A stretch of DNA of 64,000 nucleotides from Betaproteobacteria bacterium. Lineage in GTDB: Bacteria; Pseudomonadota; Gammaproteobacteria; Burkholderiales; Rhodocyclaceae. The DNA lies in the NCBI GenBank assembly GCA_009780885.1, contig WQZF01000003.1:1-64000 (forward strand). Direction: 5' to 3'. Numbering within the stretch: position 1 is the stretch's first letter; the number at the start of each line of letters is the position of its first letter. A program made the position numbers and the translations under genes. Shown here in pieces: positions 25,685 to 33,212 of the stretch. The notes under the pieces are model-generated. The model was not told the origin of the DNA. It did not search any database and was given only the letters and a program-made list of their open reading frames with translations.

Positions 25685-26190
25685 TGGCGCAAATCCGCAA
25701 TCAAATCTTCCGCATTCTCGAAGCGCTGCAGTTTTTCCCGATCTTCCGCGTCCATATCGTGCCTGATGATCACCCCACGCACTTTTTGAATGATTTCAAG
25801 GTGTGCGGTAGCCGCGAGCATCCATTCTTCATAGGCCGCGTGCAGGGAATCCCGGTGCTCATGGGTCAGGCTCTTGTCCCTGTCGATGCTGGCGCGTTCC
25901 CGGATGATTTTGGGCAAGGAAGATTTCAGGATTTCTTCCGCCCGCTCCAGCGCGTGGATGGCGCGATCCTCCGGATCAAGAAAGACGCCTTTCCTGACGG
26001 GAGATGCCTTGACCACTTCCTCTATTTCATGGAGCTGGCGCGTCGTTTTGTCAAAATAACGCACATCCTCCATGAGCTTGTCCACTGTGCGGTCGATGTC
26101 GCGCAGCAGATCGAGCGAAGCCGTCTCTTCCGCCAGTTTCACCGCGCGGGAGAGTCCTTGAGGGAGCGTATAGGTGCGTATAGGGTTCAT
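25681..26190 (-). CDS. Putative long antitoxin of the RelE-like toxin
   Basis: 169 residues (MNPIRTYTLPQGLSRAVKLAEETASLDLLRDIDRTVDKL...), nearly all helical and highly charged. Its position immediately upstream with ATGA overlap says antitoxin, yet it is about twice the usual length and shows no RHH, HTH or Phd/AbrB motif I can recognise. It may be a new antitoxin type or a partner with another role. Confidence 0.6.
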   Translation of the reverse strand: MNPIRTYTLPQGLSRAVKLAEETASLDLLRDIDRTVDKLMEDVRYFDKTTRQLHEIEEVVKASPVRKGVFLDPEDRAIHALERAEEILKSSLPKIIRERASIDRDKSLTHEHRDSLHAAYEEWMLAATAHLEIIQKVRGVIIRHDMDAEDREKLQRFENAEDLIADLRQ

Positions 26191-26269
26191 TTTTGAATTA
26201 TGGCACGCCTGCGCCGGATAACAACAAAAAAGACTTGACGAAAGAACGCCCGGGGACGAAATCCAGAGT

Positions 26270-26602
26270 TCAAGGTTCCTGGGCTGTTTTTTTTCGCTTC
26301 GTCCGGCATTGCTGCATGTCTTTTTTCCCTTTTTCCTTGTGAGCGGCCTTGCTGAGCCACTGCATGTTTTGCGGGCGATCCGCCCCGCCGGCGCAGAGCG
26401 GGACGATGTGATCGATTTCAAAGCCGGGGCATTTGCCTTTTTTCTGGCCGGTGGCCGGGCAAGGATGCTGCCGGCGGAATTCCGCCTTGGCAGCCGCGCT
26501 GCGCTTCTGCACGGCGTCGGCGGGGAGTGACACTGCGAAAAACAAAACAAGAAATTGAAAACTAAAAAGCCAAATTTTAATTTCTCTGCTGGGAATAAGC
26601 AT
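26270..26602 (-). CDS. Small exported HNH endonuclease-like protein
   Basis: 110 residues. Residues ~8-30 form a signal peptide (IWLFSFQFLVLFFAVSLPADA). The mature part has CPATGQKKGKCPG, then EIDHIVPLCAGGADRPQNMQWL and a distal His: a compact HNH motif with likely structural Cys. It would cut DNA in the periplasm or outside the cell. Start overlaps the upstream membrane-protein gene by 26 bp. Confidence 0.75.
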   Translation of the reverse strand: MLIPSREIKIWLFSFQFLVLFFAVSLPADAVQKRSAAAKAEFRRQHPCPATGQKKGKCPGFEIDHIVPLCAGGADRPQNMQWLSKAAHKEKGKKDMQQCRTKRKKTAQEP

Positions 26603-27203
26603 ATTCTTCTATTTCTGATGCATCCCAAGTTTCTCTAGCGATGCCCGTCCGCACCAGTAGGGTAGCAAAAATGGCAACCACCGGAACGGCATTCATCGCT
26701 TTCTTCAAGGAAGGTATGCTCGGCAATGTGTTGCGGATTGCATTGATGAAATCGACTGCCCACGTGCATATCATGGCAACAAGGATCAATGAGATGAGCA
26801 AAACAGAGGTTTTCGCCATCATGCAATACATATGGATCATGGCTCTTTGCCGAACATGCTGAATGTATTCCATCAGTTCCGGGGGCTCAGTCTTGAATGG
26901 TTCTTCTATCCTGTCTTTCAGCCGTCTGAATAGATCGCGCTGTTGATTCGCTACAGCAACTTCAGAGATAAAACGGCCAATGTTCACTTTTTCCGTATAG
27001 CGCAAATACTGATTCAGCAGACTGCGCAAGGCTTCATAGGCGGGGTTGTGCAGGGGTATTCCGCGCGAGACAAACTCTGCGCGAACTTCGTCGCGCAGGT
27101 CGAAAAGCTGATCCCGAAGGTGATCTGTTGCGGTCGGAATCCACATGTAATGCCATACGGCATAAGCCGCAAAAATAGAAATGGCGGCAAGAATCAATTC
27201 CAT
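26577..27203 (-). CDS. Membrane protein of unknown function
   Basis: 208 residues with three hydrophobic segments: 1-23 (N-terminal anchor), ~128-152 and ~170-188, and a soluble helical region (~25-125). No family recognised. Four bp downstream of another membrane-protein gene and overlapping the HNH gene, so the three belong to one transcript, probably downstream of the repressor. Confidence 0.65.
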   Translation of the reverse strand: MELILAAISIFAAYAVWHYMWIPTATDHLRDQLFDLRDEVRAEFVSRGIPLHNPAYEALRSLLNQYLRYTEKVNIGRFISEVAVANQQRDLFRRLKDRIEEPFKTEPPELMEYIQHVRQRAMIHMYCMMAKTSVLLISLILVAMICTWAVDFINAIRNTLPSIPSLKKAMNAVPVVAIFATLLVRTGIARETWDASEIEEYAYSQQRN

Positions 27204-27207
27204 CGTC

Positions 27208-27633
27208 CTACTCCTTCGGGGTGTCGCCCGTTTCGGTCAAGCAACTGCTCGAGCGGTTCGGGTCTGTTCCTTCAATTTTTCTCCGGAAGTCTCCCAGCAT
27301 CGCGATGGCTCGTTTTTTTCCGGAGCGCTCGTAACGCCATGCTCCAAACGAGGTTGCTGCAACGATATAGGCAACAATTTCACTCAAATGAATCGACTTG
27401 GCAAGCTCTGCCACTGCGCTGATCTGCCCTGGTGCGTTTTGGGAAATTTCCTTGAGCCCGTCCATGAAAATCCAGACCGCAAGCACTGCGAAGGCACTCT
27501 TGATAACGATTCTAGCAAGATCGAACCCGTTTTCTGAACGAAGAATATCACCATTTGCTTTCAGAATTTCAATCTCAAACCGCCTGCGTTGATCGAGGTC
27601 GTTTTCTGTCGATTGATCGAGGTCTTTCTTCAT
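27208..27633 (-). CDS. Two-helix membrane protein of unknown function
   Basis: 141 residues with a charged N-terminal ~35 residues, membrane segments at ~40-58 (IVIKSAFAVLAVWIFMDGL) and ~85-102 (EIVAYIVAATSFGAW), and a basic tail. Located 41 bp downstream of the repressor gene on the same strand, a position typical of superinfection-exclusion or other genes expressed in lysogens (inference). Confidence 0.65.
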   Translation of the reverse strand: MKKDLDQSTENDLDQRRRFEIEILKANGDILRSENGFDLARIVIKSAFAVLAVWIFMDGLKEISQNAPGQISAVAELAKSIHLSEIVAYIVAATSFGAWRYERSGKKRAIAMLGDFRRKIEGTDPNRSSSCLTETGDTPKE

Positions 27634-27674
27634 TCATCTTCCCACTTTCCAACGACGGTGCCGATGATCCTGAA

Positions 27675-28379
27675 TCACCTTGCGGACCGTGTCGGCTTTG
27701 AGTCTTGTTCCGGGCTTTGGGCTGCATCGCCGCCAAAGTCCGTAAAATCCAGGGGCAGCGCCCGCAATACCCTGCCGATGATCCGCGTGTCTTCAAAACG
27801 TTCTTCCCACGGCCAGGGCGGGTACTTTGCATTGTCGGAAAGCACGGTCAGCACGCGCCCAACGAAAGACAGTCTTTTACACAGCAGCCCGCCGCCGTGG
27901 AAGATCAGATAGACGCCTTCGCCCCCCTGGAATTCGGTGACAGAGGTATCCACAAACAGCAGGTCCTTGGAGTTGATCGTCGGGATCATGCTGTCGTTCA
28001 TGGCCTGGATGATCTTCACGGCGCTGTCGGCGCGTCCGATGAAGCGACGCGCGACCGCTATTGGCATTTCGATGCTGCGAATAACTTCCGGGTAGTCATC
28101 GTTGATTGACCCTTGCCCGCAGGCGGCGTGAGCATCAAGCATGATGTAGCGCACATTGTTTTTGTCTTCAGACGGATCAATCCTCATTGCGCCTTCCCCG
28201 GACTCGATCCATGTCGCAGAGCAGCCAATTCTTGCCTGCGCATTAAGACCTCCGGGTTTTGATACTCCGCGAGATTCCCAATTTTTAACTGTTTGTGGGG
28301 ACTCTCCAAGAAGAGAAGCCACGGCTGATGGCCCAGTGATGTTTTTTATAATTTTTGCCGAAAGGTAGAGGCGTTTCAT
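27675..28379 (-). CDS. CI/LexA-type phage repressor (S24 family)
   Basis: 234 residues from the ATG at 28379 (an ATG at 28391 is an alternative). N-terminal HTH (~1-60: ITGPSAVASLLGESPQTVKNWESRGVSKPG), then a self-cleaving S24 domain: cleavage region AACGQGS, catalytic Ser in MNDSMIPTI and Lys in LLCKRLSF. It should repress PL and PR and be inactivated by RecA after DNA damage. Divergent from cro, with operators in between. Confidence 0.92.
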   Translation of the reverse strand: MKRLYLSAKIIKNITGPSAVASLLGESPQTVKNWESRGVSKPGGLNAQARIGCSATWIESGEGAMRIDPSEDKNNVRYIMLDAHAACGQGSINDDYPEVIRSIEMPIAVARRFIGRADSAVKIIQAMNDSMIPTINSKDLLFVDTSVTEFQGGEGVYLIFHGGGLLCKRLSFVGRVLTVLSDNAKYPPWPWEERFEDTRIIGRVLRALPLDFTDFGGDAAQSPEQDSKPTRSAR

Positions 28380-28411
28380 CGTTTCATGCATCAGGACACC
28401 ATACCAAATAT

Positions 28412-28465
28412 AAACAAAATGTTGATACACAAGGGGTTGAAAAACATATAAACATGGTGTTTAAT
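28412..28465 (+). promoter_or_regulatory. PR promoter and operators of the lysogeny switch
   Basis: -35 TTGAAA (28437-28442), 17-bp spacer, -10 TTTAAT (28460-28465). Operator 1 ATAAACATGGTGTTTA (28448-28463) overlaps the -10; operator 2 AAACAAAATGTTGAT (28412-28426) lies towards the repressor gene. The same pair is found inverted at 23004-23040. Confidence 0.8.
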
Positions 28466-28471
28466 TGGGCT

Positions 28472-28675
28472 ATGAGTCCAAAAGAGCTTATTCACTCCCT
28501 CGGAGGCCCAACCGTTCTGGCGAAAAAACTTGGATATACGAAGCCAGGCGGGGCGCAGCGTTGTGCAAATTGGGGTCGTAGAGGCATTCCGGCGTCTGTT
28601 CGCCTCGCGCGCCCCGATCTTTTCAGCGAGGCTGCGCAGCCCGAACTCGCCGCCCCCAAAAAGGAGGTCGCGTGA
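28472..28675 (+). CDS. Cro-like repressor (YdaS-type HTH)
   Basis: 67 residues, 'SPKELIHSLGGPTVLAKKLGYTKPGGAQRCANWGRRGIPASVRLARPDLF' : a YdaS/Cro HTH with the 'NWxxRGIP' recognition end. The ATG coincides with the start point predicted from PR (7 nt after the -10), and no ribosome-binding sequence precedes it, so the mRNA may be leaderless. An ATG at 28454 lies inside the operator and would be upstream of the start point. Confidence 0.85.
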   Translation: MSPKELIHSLGGPTVLAKKLGYTKPGGAQRCANWGRRGIPASVRLARPDLFSEAAQPELAAPKKEVA

Positions 28676-28737
28676 GCTCCTCATGCACGGTAACAATCCG
28701 CGCAGGTTTGGATTTCGGGCCAGCCCTTTCGGCGCTC

Positions 28738-28959
28738 TCAGAATTGAATCGTCTTCGAGAGGTTTCTTGCGAGCCTGTCGATGTTTTCCTGGGCGGTCTG
28801 GATGAGTTTGCGCAAGCTTTCCGGATCCGCCTCGAATTGGTGTCCGGCACGGCAGATGAGTACCGGGCTTTGCTTGAGCCTTCCGATCGTTTGCTTGGCT
28901 TCCTGTCCGCAGCTCGGGCAGGGAATCTCCAGCTCCAGATGGTCGATATTGACAGTCAT
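28738..28959 (-). CDS. Small zinc-ribbon protein
   Basis: 73 residues with AAAGGAG 6 nt before the ATG. 'LELEIPCPSCGQEAKQTIGRLKQSPVLICRAGHQFEAD' has CPSC and C-x3-H, a zinc ribbon, then a helical tail. Similar small proteins are common in betaproteobacteria. It runs against the rightward early operon, between cro and the terminator at 29044. Confidence 0.75.
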   Translation of the reverse strand: MTVNIDHLELEIPCPSCGQEAKQTIGRLKQSPVLICRAGHQFEADPESLRKLIQTAQENIDRLARNLSKTIQF

Positions 28960-29043
28960 GGGCGCTCCTTTGAGGGGAAATGATGGTGTGGAAATCTGAT
29001 TTTACGCTCGCTGCGAGCGCCCGCCCCCGTTGCTGCACGGCCT

Positions 29044-29081
29044 TTCCTTCCGGGGCTTTGCGGCCCCGGAAGGGTTTTTTT
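29044..29081 (+). terminator. Strong hairpin and T tract ahead of the replication genes
   Basis: CCTTCCGGGGC...GCCCCGGAAGG stem followed by TTTTTTT. It lies between cro and the next rightward gene, only 12 nt before the start codon, in the position of lambda tR1. Rightward early transcription must pass it or start downstream. Confidence 0.8.
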
Positions 29082-29092
29082 GGGGTGAGACG

Positions 29093-29320
29093 ATGAGCAT
29101 CGACAAGAAGTCGGTCCATGTGCGCCTGACGCCGGAAATGCATGAGCGCCTGGCGCTGATCGCGGGCCTGAAGTCGGACGATATTAGCGAACACGCCGGA
29201 TACCTCCTCGAAAAGATGATCGTCGCCGAATACCACGCGGTCACTGTACAGGCGTCGCGCCTGAAACGGCTGGGATTGATCGGGAGCGAGGGGGATTGCC
29301 AGGGAGGGACAGGGAAATGA
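29093..29320 (+). CDS. Ribbon-helix-helix-like small protein
   Basis: 75 residues: 'KKSVHVRLTPEMHERLALIAGLKSDDISEHAGYLLEKMIVAEYH' is an Arc/CopG-like RHH pattern (strand then two helices). Probably a DNA-binding early regulator. ATGA overlap with the next gene. Confidence 0.75.
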   Translation: MSIDKKSVHVRLTPEMHERLALIAGLKSDDISEHAGYLLEKMIVAEYHAVTVQASRLKRLGLIGSEGDCQGGTGK

Positions 29321-29607
29321 CGCTCGACGATTACTGCTTTGAGCGCGGCGCCGCCGCGCAGCTCGCCAAAAAGCTCGGGGTTGCGCGGTCGCATGTGTAT
29401 GAATGGCGCTGCGGCAACCGGACCTGCCCGCCGCTGATCTGTGTCGAAATCGAGCGGATCACGCTCGGCGCGGTGACGCGCCGGGATCTGCGCCCGAAGG
29501 ATTTCGAAAAACACTGGCCCGAACTCGTCAGCGCGGCGCCCACGGGCTTCGATGCGGTCTATCGCAGGTTTCTGGCGCGGCTCTACGCGCCGCTCCCCAT
29601 GAGTTAG
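29317..29607 (+). CDS. YdaS-like HTH protein
   Basis: 96 residues. 'MTLDDYCFERGAAAQLAKKLGVARSHVYEWRCGNRTCPPLICVEIERITLGAVTRRDLRP' is the YdaS/Cro-type HTH with its C-terminal 'VTRRDLRP'. Second such regulator in this operon besides cro; it may control replication or late genes. Confidence 0.8.
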   Translation: MTLDDYCFERGAAAQLAKKLGVARSHVYEWRCGNRTCPPLICVEIERITLGAVTRRDLRPKDFEKHWPELVSAAPTGFDAVYRRFLARLYAPLPMS

Positions 29608-29610
29608 ACC

Positions 29611-31974
29611 ATGGGGAGCAAAATAAACACGGGAGAGGTTCTGGGCGGCGTGGATATCGTCCAGGTGATCGGCGCGTATGTGCCGCTCTTCAAGTCCGGC
29701 GCGGAATACGAGGCGTGCTGCCCGTTTCACAACGAGGAAACGCCGTCCTTCAAGGTGTCGCCCGCAAAGCAGATTTATCACTGCTTCGGCTGCGGGGCGA
29801 ACGGGGATGCGATCAAGTTCTTGCAGGAGCACCAGGGGCTGACGTTTCAGGAGGCGTGTAGATCGCTGGGGGCGGGTTCCGGTGCGCCAGCGGAAGCGCG
29901 GCGCCAGAAGCCTCCCCGCCCCGCCGTGGAAAAAACGACGTGGAAGCCGGTGTTGCCGGTGCCGCCGAACGCGCTGGCGCCGCCGCGCGCGCACCCCAAG
30001 CGCGGCGAGCCGGAAACGGTCTGGGCTTATCGCGACGCCGCCGGGGCGATGCTCGGCTACGTCTGCCGCTTTCGGACCTCCGACGGCGGGAAGGAAATCC
30101 TGCCGCTGGTGTGGGCGCAGGATTCGGAAACCGGGCAGTCGATGTGGCGCTGGATGGCGTTTCCTGCGCCGCGCCCGCTCTACGGTCTGGATCGGCTGGC
30201 GGAAAAGCCGGATGCGCCGGTGTTGATGGTCGAGGGCGAGAAATGCGCCGATGCGGCCGCAGCAGAATTGCCCGATCTGGTTTCCATGAGTTGGCCGGGC
30301 GGCGGCAAGGCGGTCGATAAGACGGATTTTGTGCCGGTGGCAGGGCGTAAGGTGTTGCTGTGGGCCGATTGCGACGCCAAGCGCGTTCCATTGACGCCGG
30401 CAGAGCGCAAGGCAGGGGTCGATCCGGAATCGAAGCCGCTGTTGCCGGAGGAAAGGCAACCCGGCGTGATGGCGATGCACAGGGTTGCCGAAAAGCTGCA
30501 CGCGCTGGGATGCAAGGTGTGGATGCTGAAGATCCCGGCGCCGGGAGAAAAGCCGGATGGCTGGGATGTGGCAGACGCGATCTCGGAAGGCTTGAAGGGC
30601 GCGGCACTGGCGGATTTCATCCGTGCCAATGTTGCGCTGTTCGCGCCAGCGGGACAGGGGGGAAAAGGGGTTTCTCCCGCCGGTCCCGCTGGCGCAGGCA
30701 GCGGAGAAAGCGGGGATGATTCCTGGCGGGCGCTGTTGATCCGCAAGGACGAGAAACTCGTCGATTGCCGTGAAAACGTCTATTTGATCCTGAAGCATCA
30801 TCCGGACTGGAAAGAGGTGATCTGGGCGAATGTGTTCGCGCGCAAGATCGTCCGGCGAAATCCGGCGCCCTGGGAATCCGCGAAATCGTTTACGCAGCCA
30901 ATCGAGTGGGACGATAACGATGATTTCCGGCTGGGGCTTTGGCTGGCGCAGAACGAGCGGATGATCGTGCGTTCTTCGGAGACGCTTTCTTCCGCCGTGG
31001 GATGGGTGGCGTCCGAGACGCGCTGGCACCCGGTGCGCGATTATCTGGAGTCTCTGCAATGGGATGGTGTGCCGCGCCTCGAAGATTGGCTGACGGATTT
31101 CCTGGGCGTGCGCAAGACGGAATATTCGGCGCTGGCAGGGAGGATGTTCCTGATCGGGATGGTGGCCCGGATTTTCCGGCCCGGCTGTTTGATGCGCTCG
31201 ATGCCAATCCTGGAAGGCCCGCAGCTTCGGGGGAAGTCGAGCGCGCTGCGCGTCCTGGGGGGCGAGTTTTTTTCGGATGCGCCGCTGGATTTGAACAACA
31301 AGGATGTCTATCAGTTGATCCAGGGCTGCTGGTTGTTCGAGGTCGGCGAACTGGATGCGTTCAACCGCTCCGAGATCACCCGGATCAAGTCATTCATTTC
31401 CTCGCAGGTCGACCGCTTCCGCGCGCCCTACGACCGGGCCCCGCGCGATAACCAGCGGGAAACCTGCTTTGCCGGAACGACAAACCAGTCCGAGTATTTC
31501 AAGGACAGCACGGGCAATACGCGCTATTGGCCCTTGCTGGTCGAGGAAGTCGACCGGATCAATCTCGACGGCCTGGCGGCCGCCCGCGATCAGCTTTTCG
31601 CGGAAGCGGTGGTCATGTTCCGCCGTGGCGAACGATGGCACCCAAGCCGCGACGAGCAGGAACGATTGTTCCGGCCCGAGCAGGAAACACGGGAAATCAT
31701 CGATCCGTGGATGACCATGATCACGACCTGGCTGCTCAAGCGGCCATCGTCGTCGGATCGGGTGACGACCGAGGAAATCCTCGGCGATCTCTTGAAAGTC
31801 GAGCCATCGAAAATCGACGCCAGCAGAAGCATGGCGACGCGCGTGGGCAATGTGATGCGCGCGATCGGATGGAAGCGCAAGCGCGAGACTTCGGGCGCGC
31901 GGGGGTATTTCTACCTGCGCCCGGAAAATTGGTTGTCCGAAATGAAAAAGGAGCGCGGAAATGATCCGTTCTGA
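29611..31974 (+). CDS. Phage primase-helicase (CHC2 zinc finger, Toprim, VirE)
   Basis: 787 residues. N-terminal CHC2 zinc finger (CCPFHNEETPSFKVSPAKQIYHCFGCG, ~35-62), a Toprim-like region (VLMVEGEKCADAAAAE...KVLLWADCDAK, ~205-255), and a C-terminal virulence-associated-E helicase domain with Walker A in EGPQLRGKSS and Walker B-like WLFEVGELD. This all-in-one enzyme primes and unwinds phage DNA. It precedes the iteron-like region at 32004-32253. Confidence 0.93.
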   Translation: MGSKINTGEVLGGVDIVQVIGAYVPLFKSGAEYEACCPFHNEETPSFKVSPAKQIYHCFGCGANGDAIKFLQEHQGLTFQEACRSLGAGSGAPAEARRQKPPRPAVEKTTWKPVLPVPPNALAPPRAHPKRGEPETVWAYRDAAGAMLGYVCRFRTSDGGKEILPLVWAQDSETGQSMWRWMAFPAPRPLYGLDRLAEKPDAPVLMVEGEKCADAAAAELPDLVSMSWPGGGKAVDKTDFVPVAGRKVLLWADCDAKRVPLTPAERKAGVDPESKPLLPEERQPGVMAMHRVAEKLHALGCKVWMLKIPAPGEKPDGWDVADAISEGLKGAALADFIRANVALFAPAGQGGKGVSPAGPAGAGSGESGDDSWRALLIRKDEKLVDCRENVYLILKHHPDWKEVIWANVFARKIVRRNPAPWESAKSFTQPIEWDDNDDFRLGLWLAQNERMIVRSSETLSSAVGWVASETRWHPVRDYLESLQWDGVPRLEDWLTDFLGVRKTEYSALAGRMFLIGMVARIFRPGCLMRSMPILEGPQLRGKSSALRVLGGEFFSDAPLDLNNKDVYQLIQGCWLFEVGELDAFNRSEITRIKSFISSQVDRFRAPYDRAPRDNQRETCFAGTTNQSEYFKDSTGNTRYWPLLVEEVDRINLDGLAAARDQLFAEAVVMFRRGERWHPSRDEQERLFRPEQETREIIDPWMTMITTWLLKRPSSSDRVTTEEILGDLLKVEPSKIDASRSMATRVGNVMRAIGWKRKRETSGARGYFYLRPENWLSEMKKERGNDPF

Positions 31975-32260
31975 CCAGGGATCGGTGATCCGTCTCGCCT
32001 CAAGGTGGGACGAACCGGAAAAGGTAGGACGGCGGAAAACCGCGTGGGTATTGGTTTTGTCCTACCGTCCTACCTCGTCCCACCTCGCCGCAGGCGGGCG
32101 CGGGCGCGGGCGGGCGCGGGCGGGCGCACCCGCGCGTATACGCGCGCGTGTACCTGCCTACACAGGTAGGACAGGTAGGGAGGTAGGACAGACACAGGAT
32201 TGGTGCGGGTTTGCGCCGTCCTACCTTCCGTCCTACCCAAAAACAGGTAAGACGGAATGA
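31961..32260 (+). CDS. Hypothetical protein over the candidate origin
   Basis: 99 residues overlapping the primase-helicase end. 'KVGRRKTAWVLVLSYRPTSSHLAAGG' and a closing 'FAPSYLPSYPKTGKTE' frame an Arg/Gly/Ala-rich middle produced by the GC-rich centre of the repeat region. Similar ORFs appear in other prophages at this site (recollection); the coding pattern may partly reflect the repeats. Confidence 0.45.
   Translation: MIRSDQGSVIRLASRWDEPEKVGRRKTAWVLVLSYRPTSSHLAAGGRGRGRARAGAPARIRARVPAYTGRTGREVGQTQDWCGFAPSYLPSYPKTGKTE
32004..32253. other. Iteron-like cluster, candidate phage replication origin
   Basis: GGTAGGAC occurs perfectly seven times: plus strand at 32023, 32165, 32182 and minus strand at 32059, 32067, 32218, 32230; near copies at 32004, 32077, 32174, 32246. 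The centre has a GGGCGC-rich tract and a 16-bp palindrome CGCGCGTATACGCGCG (32131-32146). Confidence 0.6.
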
Positions 32261-32517
32261 TCGAGCAGATGCGCGCCGACTTCCTGACGCTGGCGGCCTG
32301 GCTCAAGGCGTCGGAAGGATGGAGCGAAGCGGAAGTCGAGGAAATGCGCGCGGCGGTTCAGGAGGCCGTCGAGCGCGGCGATGAGGCTCTGATGGCGTGC
32401 TGGGCCGCCTGGCTCGCGGAACGTTCCGCCCAGGCCAAGGCCTTGCGCGAAAGAGTCATCGCCTTCGAGAAAAACGTGCACGCGCAGACAGAACAGAAAA
32501 AACGGGAGTTTGCATGA
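32257..32517 (+). CDS. Hypothetical phage protein
   Basis: 86 residues, Glu/Ala-rich and helical (MIEQMRADFLTLAAWLKASEGWSEAEVEEMRAAVQEAVERG...). No family recognised. Overlaps the next gene by 4 bp. Confidence 0.6.
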   Translation: MIEQMRADFLTLAAWLKASEGWSEAEVEEMRAAVQEAVERGDEALMACWAAWLAERSAQAKALRERVIAFEKNVHAQTEQKKREFA

Positions 32518-32879
32518 TCGCTTACTGGGACGCCTGGCTGAACCGCTGGGCGCAATGGAAAGAAAGGGAACGGCGCGGCGAGTGCGGCTGGTACAAGGTC
32601 TCCCCGTCCTTCCGGAACGCGCGCAGCTCGGGCGAGTATCTCAGGCCCGGCACGCCGGAACTCGACGAGCAGGCCCTCTTCGTCGATCAATGCGTCCAGC
32701 GCCTGGCCCTCACCGACCTGAAAACGATCCTCGCCTTCTACGTGTGGGAAAAAACCGCCGCCAGCGCCGCGTTGAAGCTGGGAATGTCAAAGCGCGCCCT
32801 GTACCTGCGCCTCGACCGCATCCACCAGGAACTCCGGAAACACGAACAGGAATTCAACGATGAACGCCGCTGCGATTGA
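32514..32879 (+). CDS. HTH protein, candidate late-gene activator
   Basis: 121 residues. The C-terminal half 'TDLKTILAFYVWEKTAASAALKLGMSKRALYLRLDRIHQELRKHE' is a sigma-70 region 4/FIS-like helix-turn-helix, as in phage late regulators (RinA/Q-like position). Last gene of the rightward early operon, before the packaging genes. Confidence 0.65.
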   Translation: MIAYWDAWLNRWAQWKERERRGECGWYKVSPSFRNARSSGEYLRPGTPELDEQALFVDQCVQRLALTDLKTILAFYVWEKTAASAALKLGMSKRALYLRLDRIHQELRKHEQEFNDERRCD

Positions 32880-32927
32880 CGCCGCCCACTGCGGCAATCG
32901 CCACGGCATTGCCCCCGCCCCGGCGGC

Positions 32928-33212
32928 TTACAAGCGCCCGGCAAGCCGCAGGGAAGCGCGCAACATATCGTTGATGCGCGTCTGCCAGCCGTCGCCCGCC
33001 TCGCGCAACGCCGCCAGCACATCAGGATCAAGCCTGAGCTTGACGGGCTGTTTGGTGGCGCGGGCCTTGGGGCGGCCAATGCGCATCACCGGCATGGCTT
33101 TCCATTGTTCATCGGACAATGGGAGCGCGTCAGGATCGGACAAGGCGGCGGCCGTGATGGCGGCATCTTCCTCGTCGGTGGGCAGAAGGGTTCCGGGTTT
33201 AAGTTTCGGCAT
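32928..33212 (-). CDS. brnA: BrnA-family antitoxin
   Basis: 94 residues. 'GRPKARATKQPVKLRLDPDVLAALREAGDGWQTRINDMLRASL' is the BrnA RHH domain that binds its own promoter; the N-terminal 'DEEDAAITAAALSDPDALPLSDEQWKAM' wraps the toxin. Overlaps brnT by 14 bp, toxin first. Confidence 0.9.
   Translation of the reverse strand: MPKLKPGTLLPTDEEDAAITAAALSDPDALPLSDEQWKAMPVMRIGRPKARATKQPVKLRLDPDVLAALREAGDGWQTRINDMLRASLRLAGRL

Noticed and set aside
28672-28983. A 103-codon plus-strand frame after cro
   Set aside because: The minus-strand frame has the zinc-ribbon cysteines and a good ribosome-binding site; the plus frame is its shadow.
29002-31059. A 685-codon minus-strand open frame
   Set aside because: Antisense shadow of the primase-helicase; Arg/Pro/His-rich composition typical of shadows.
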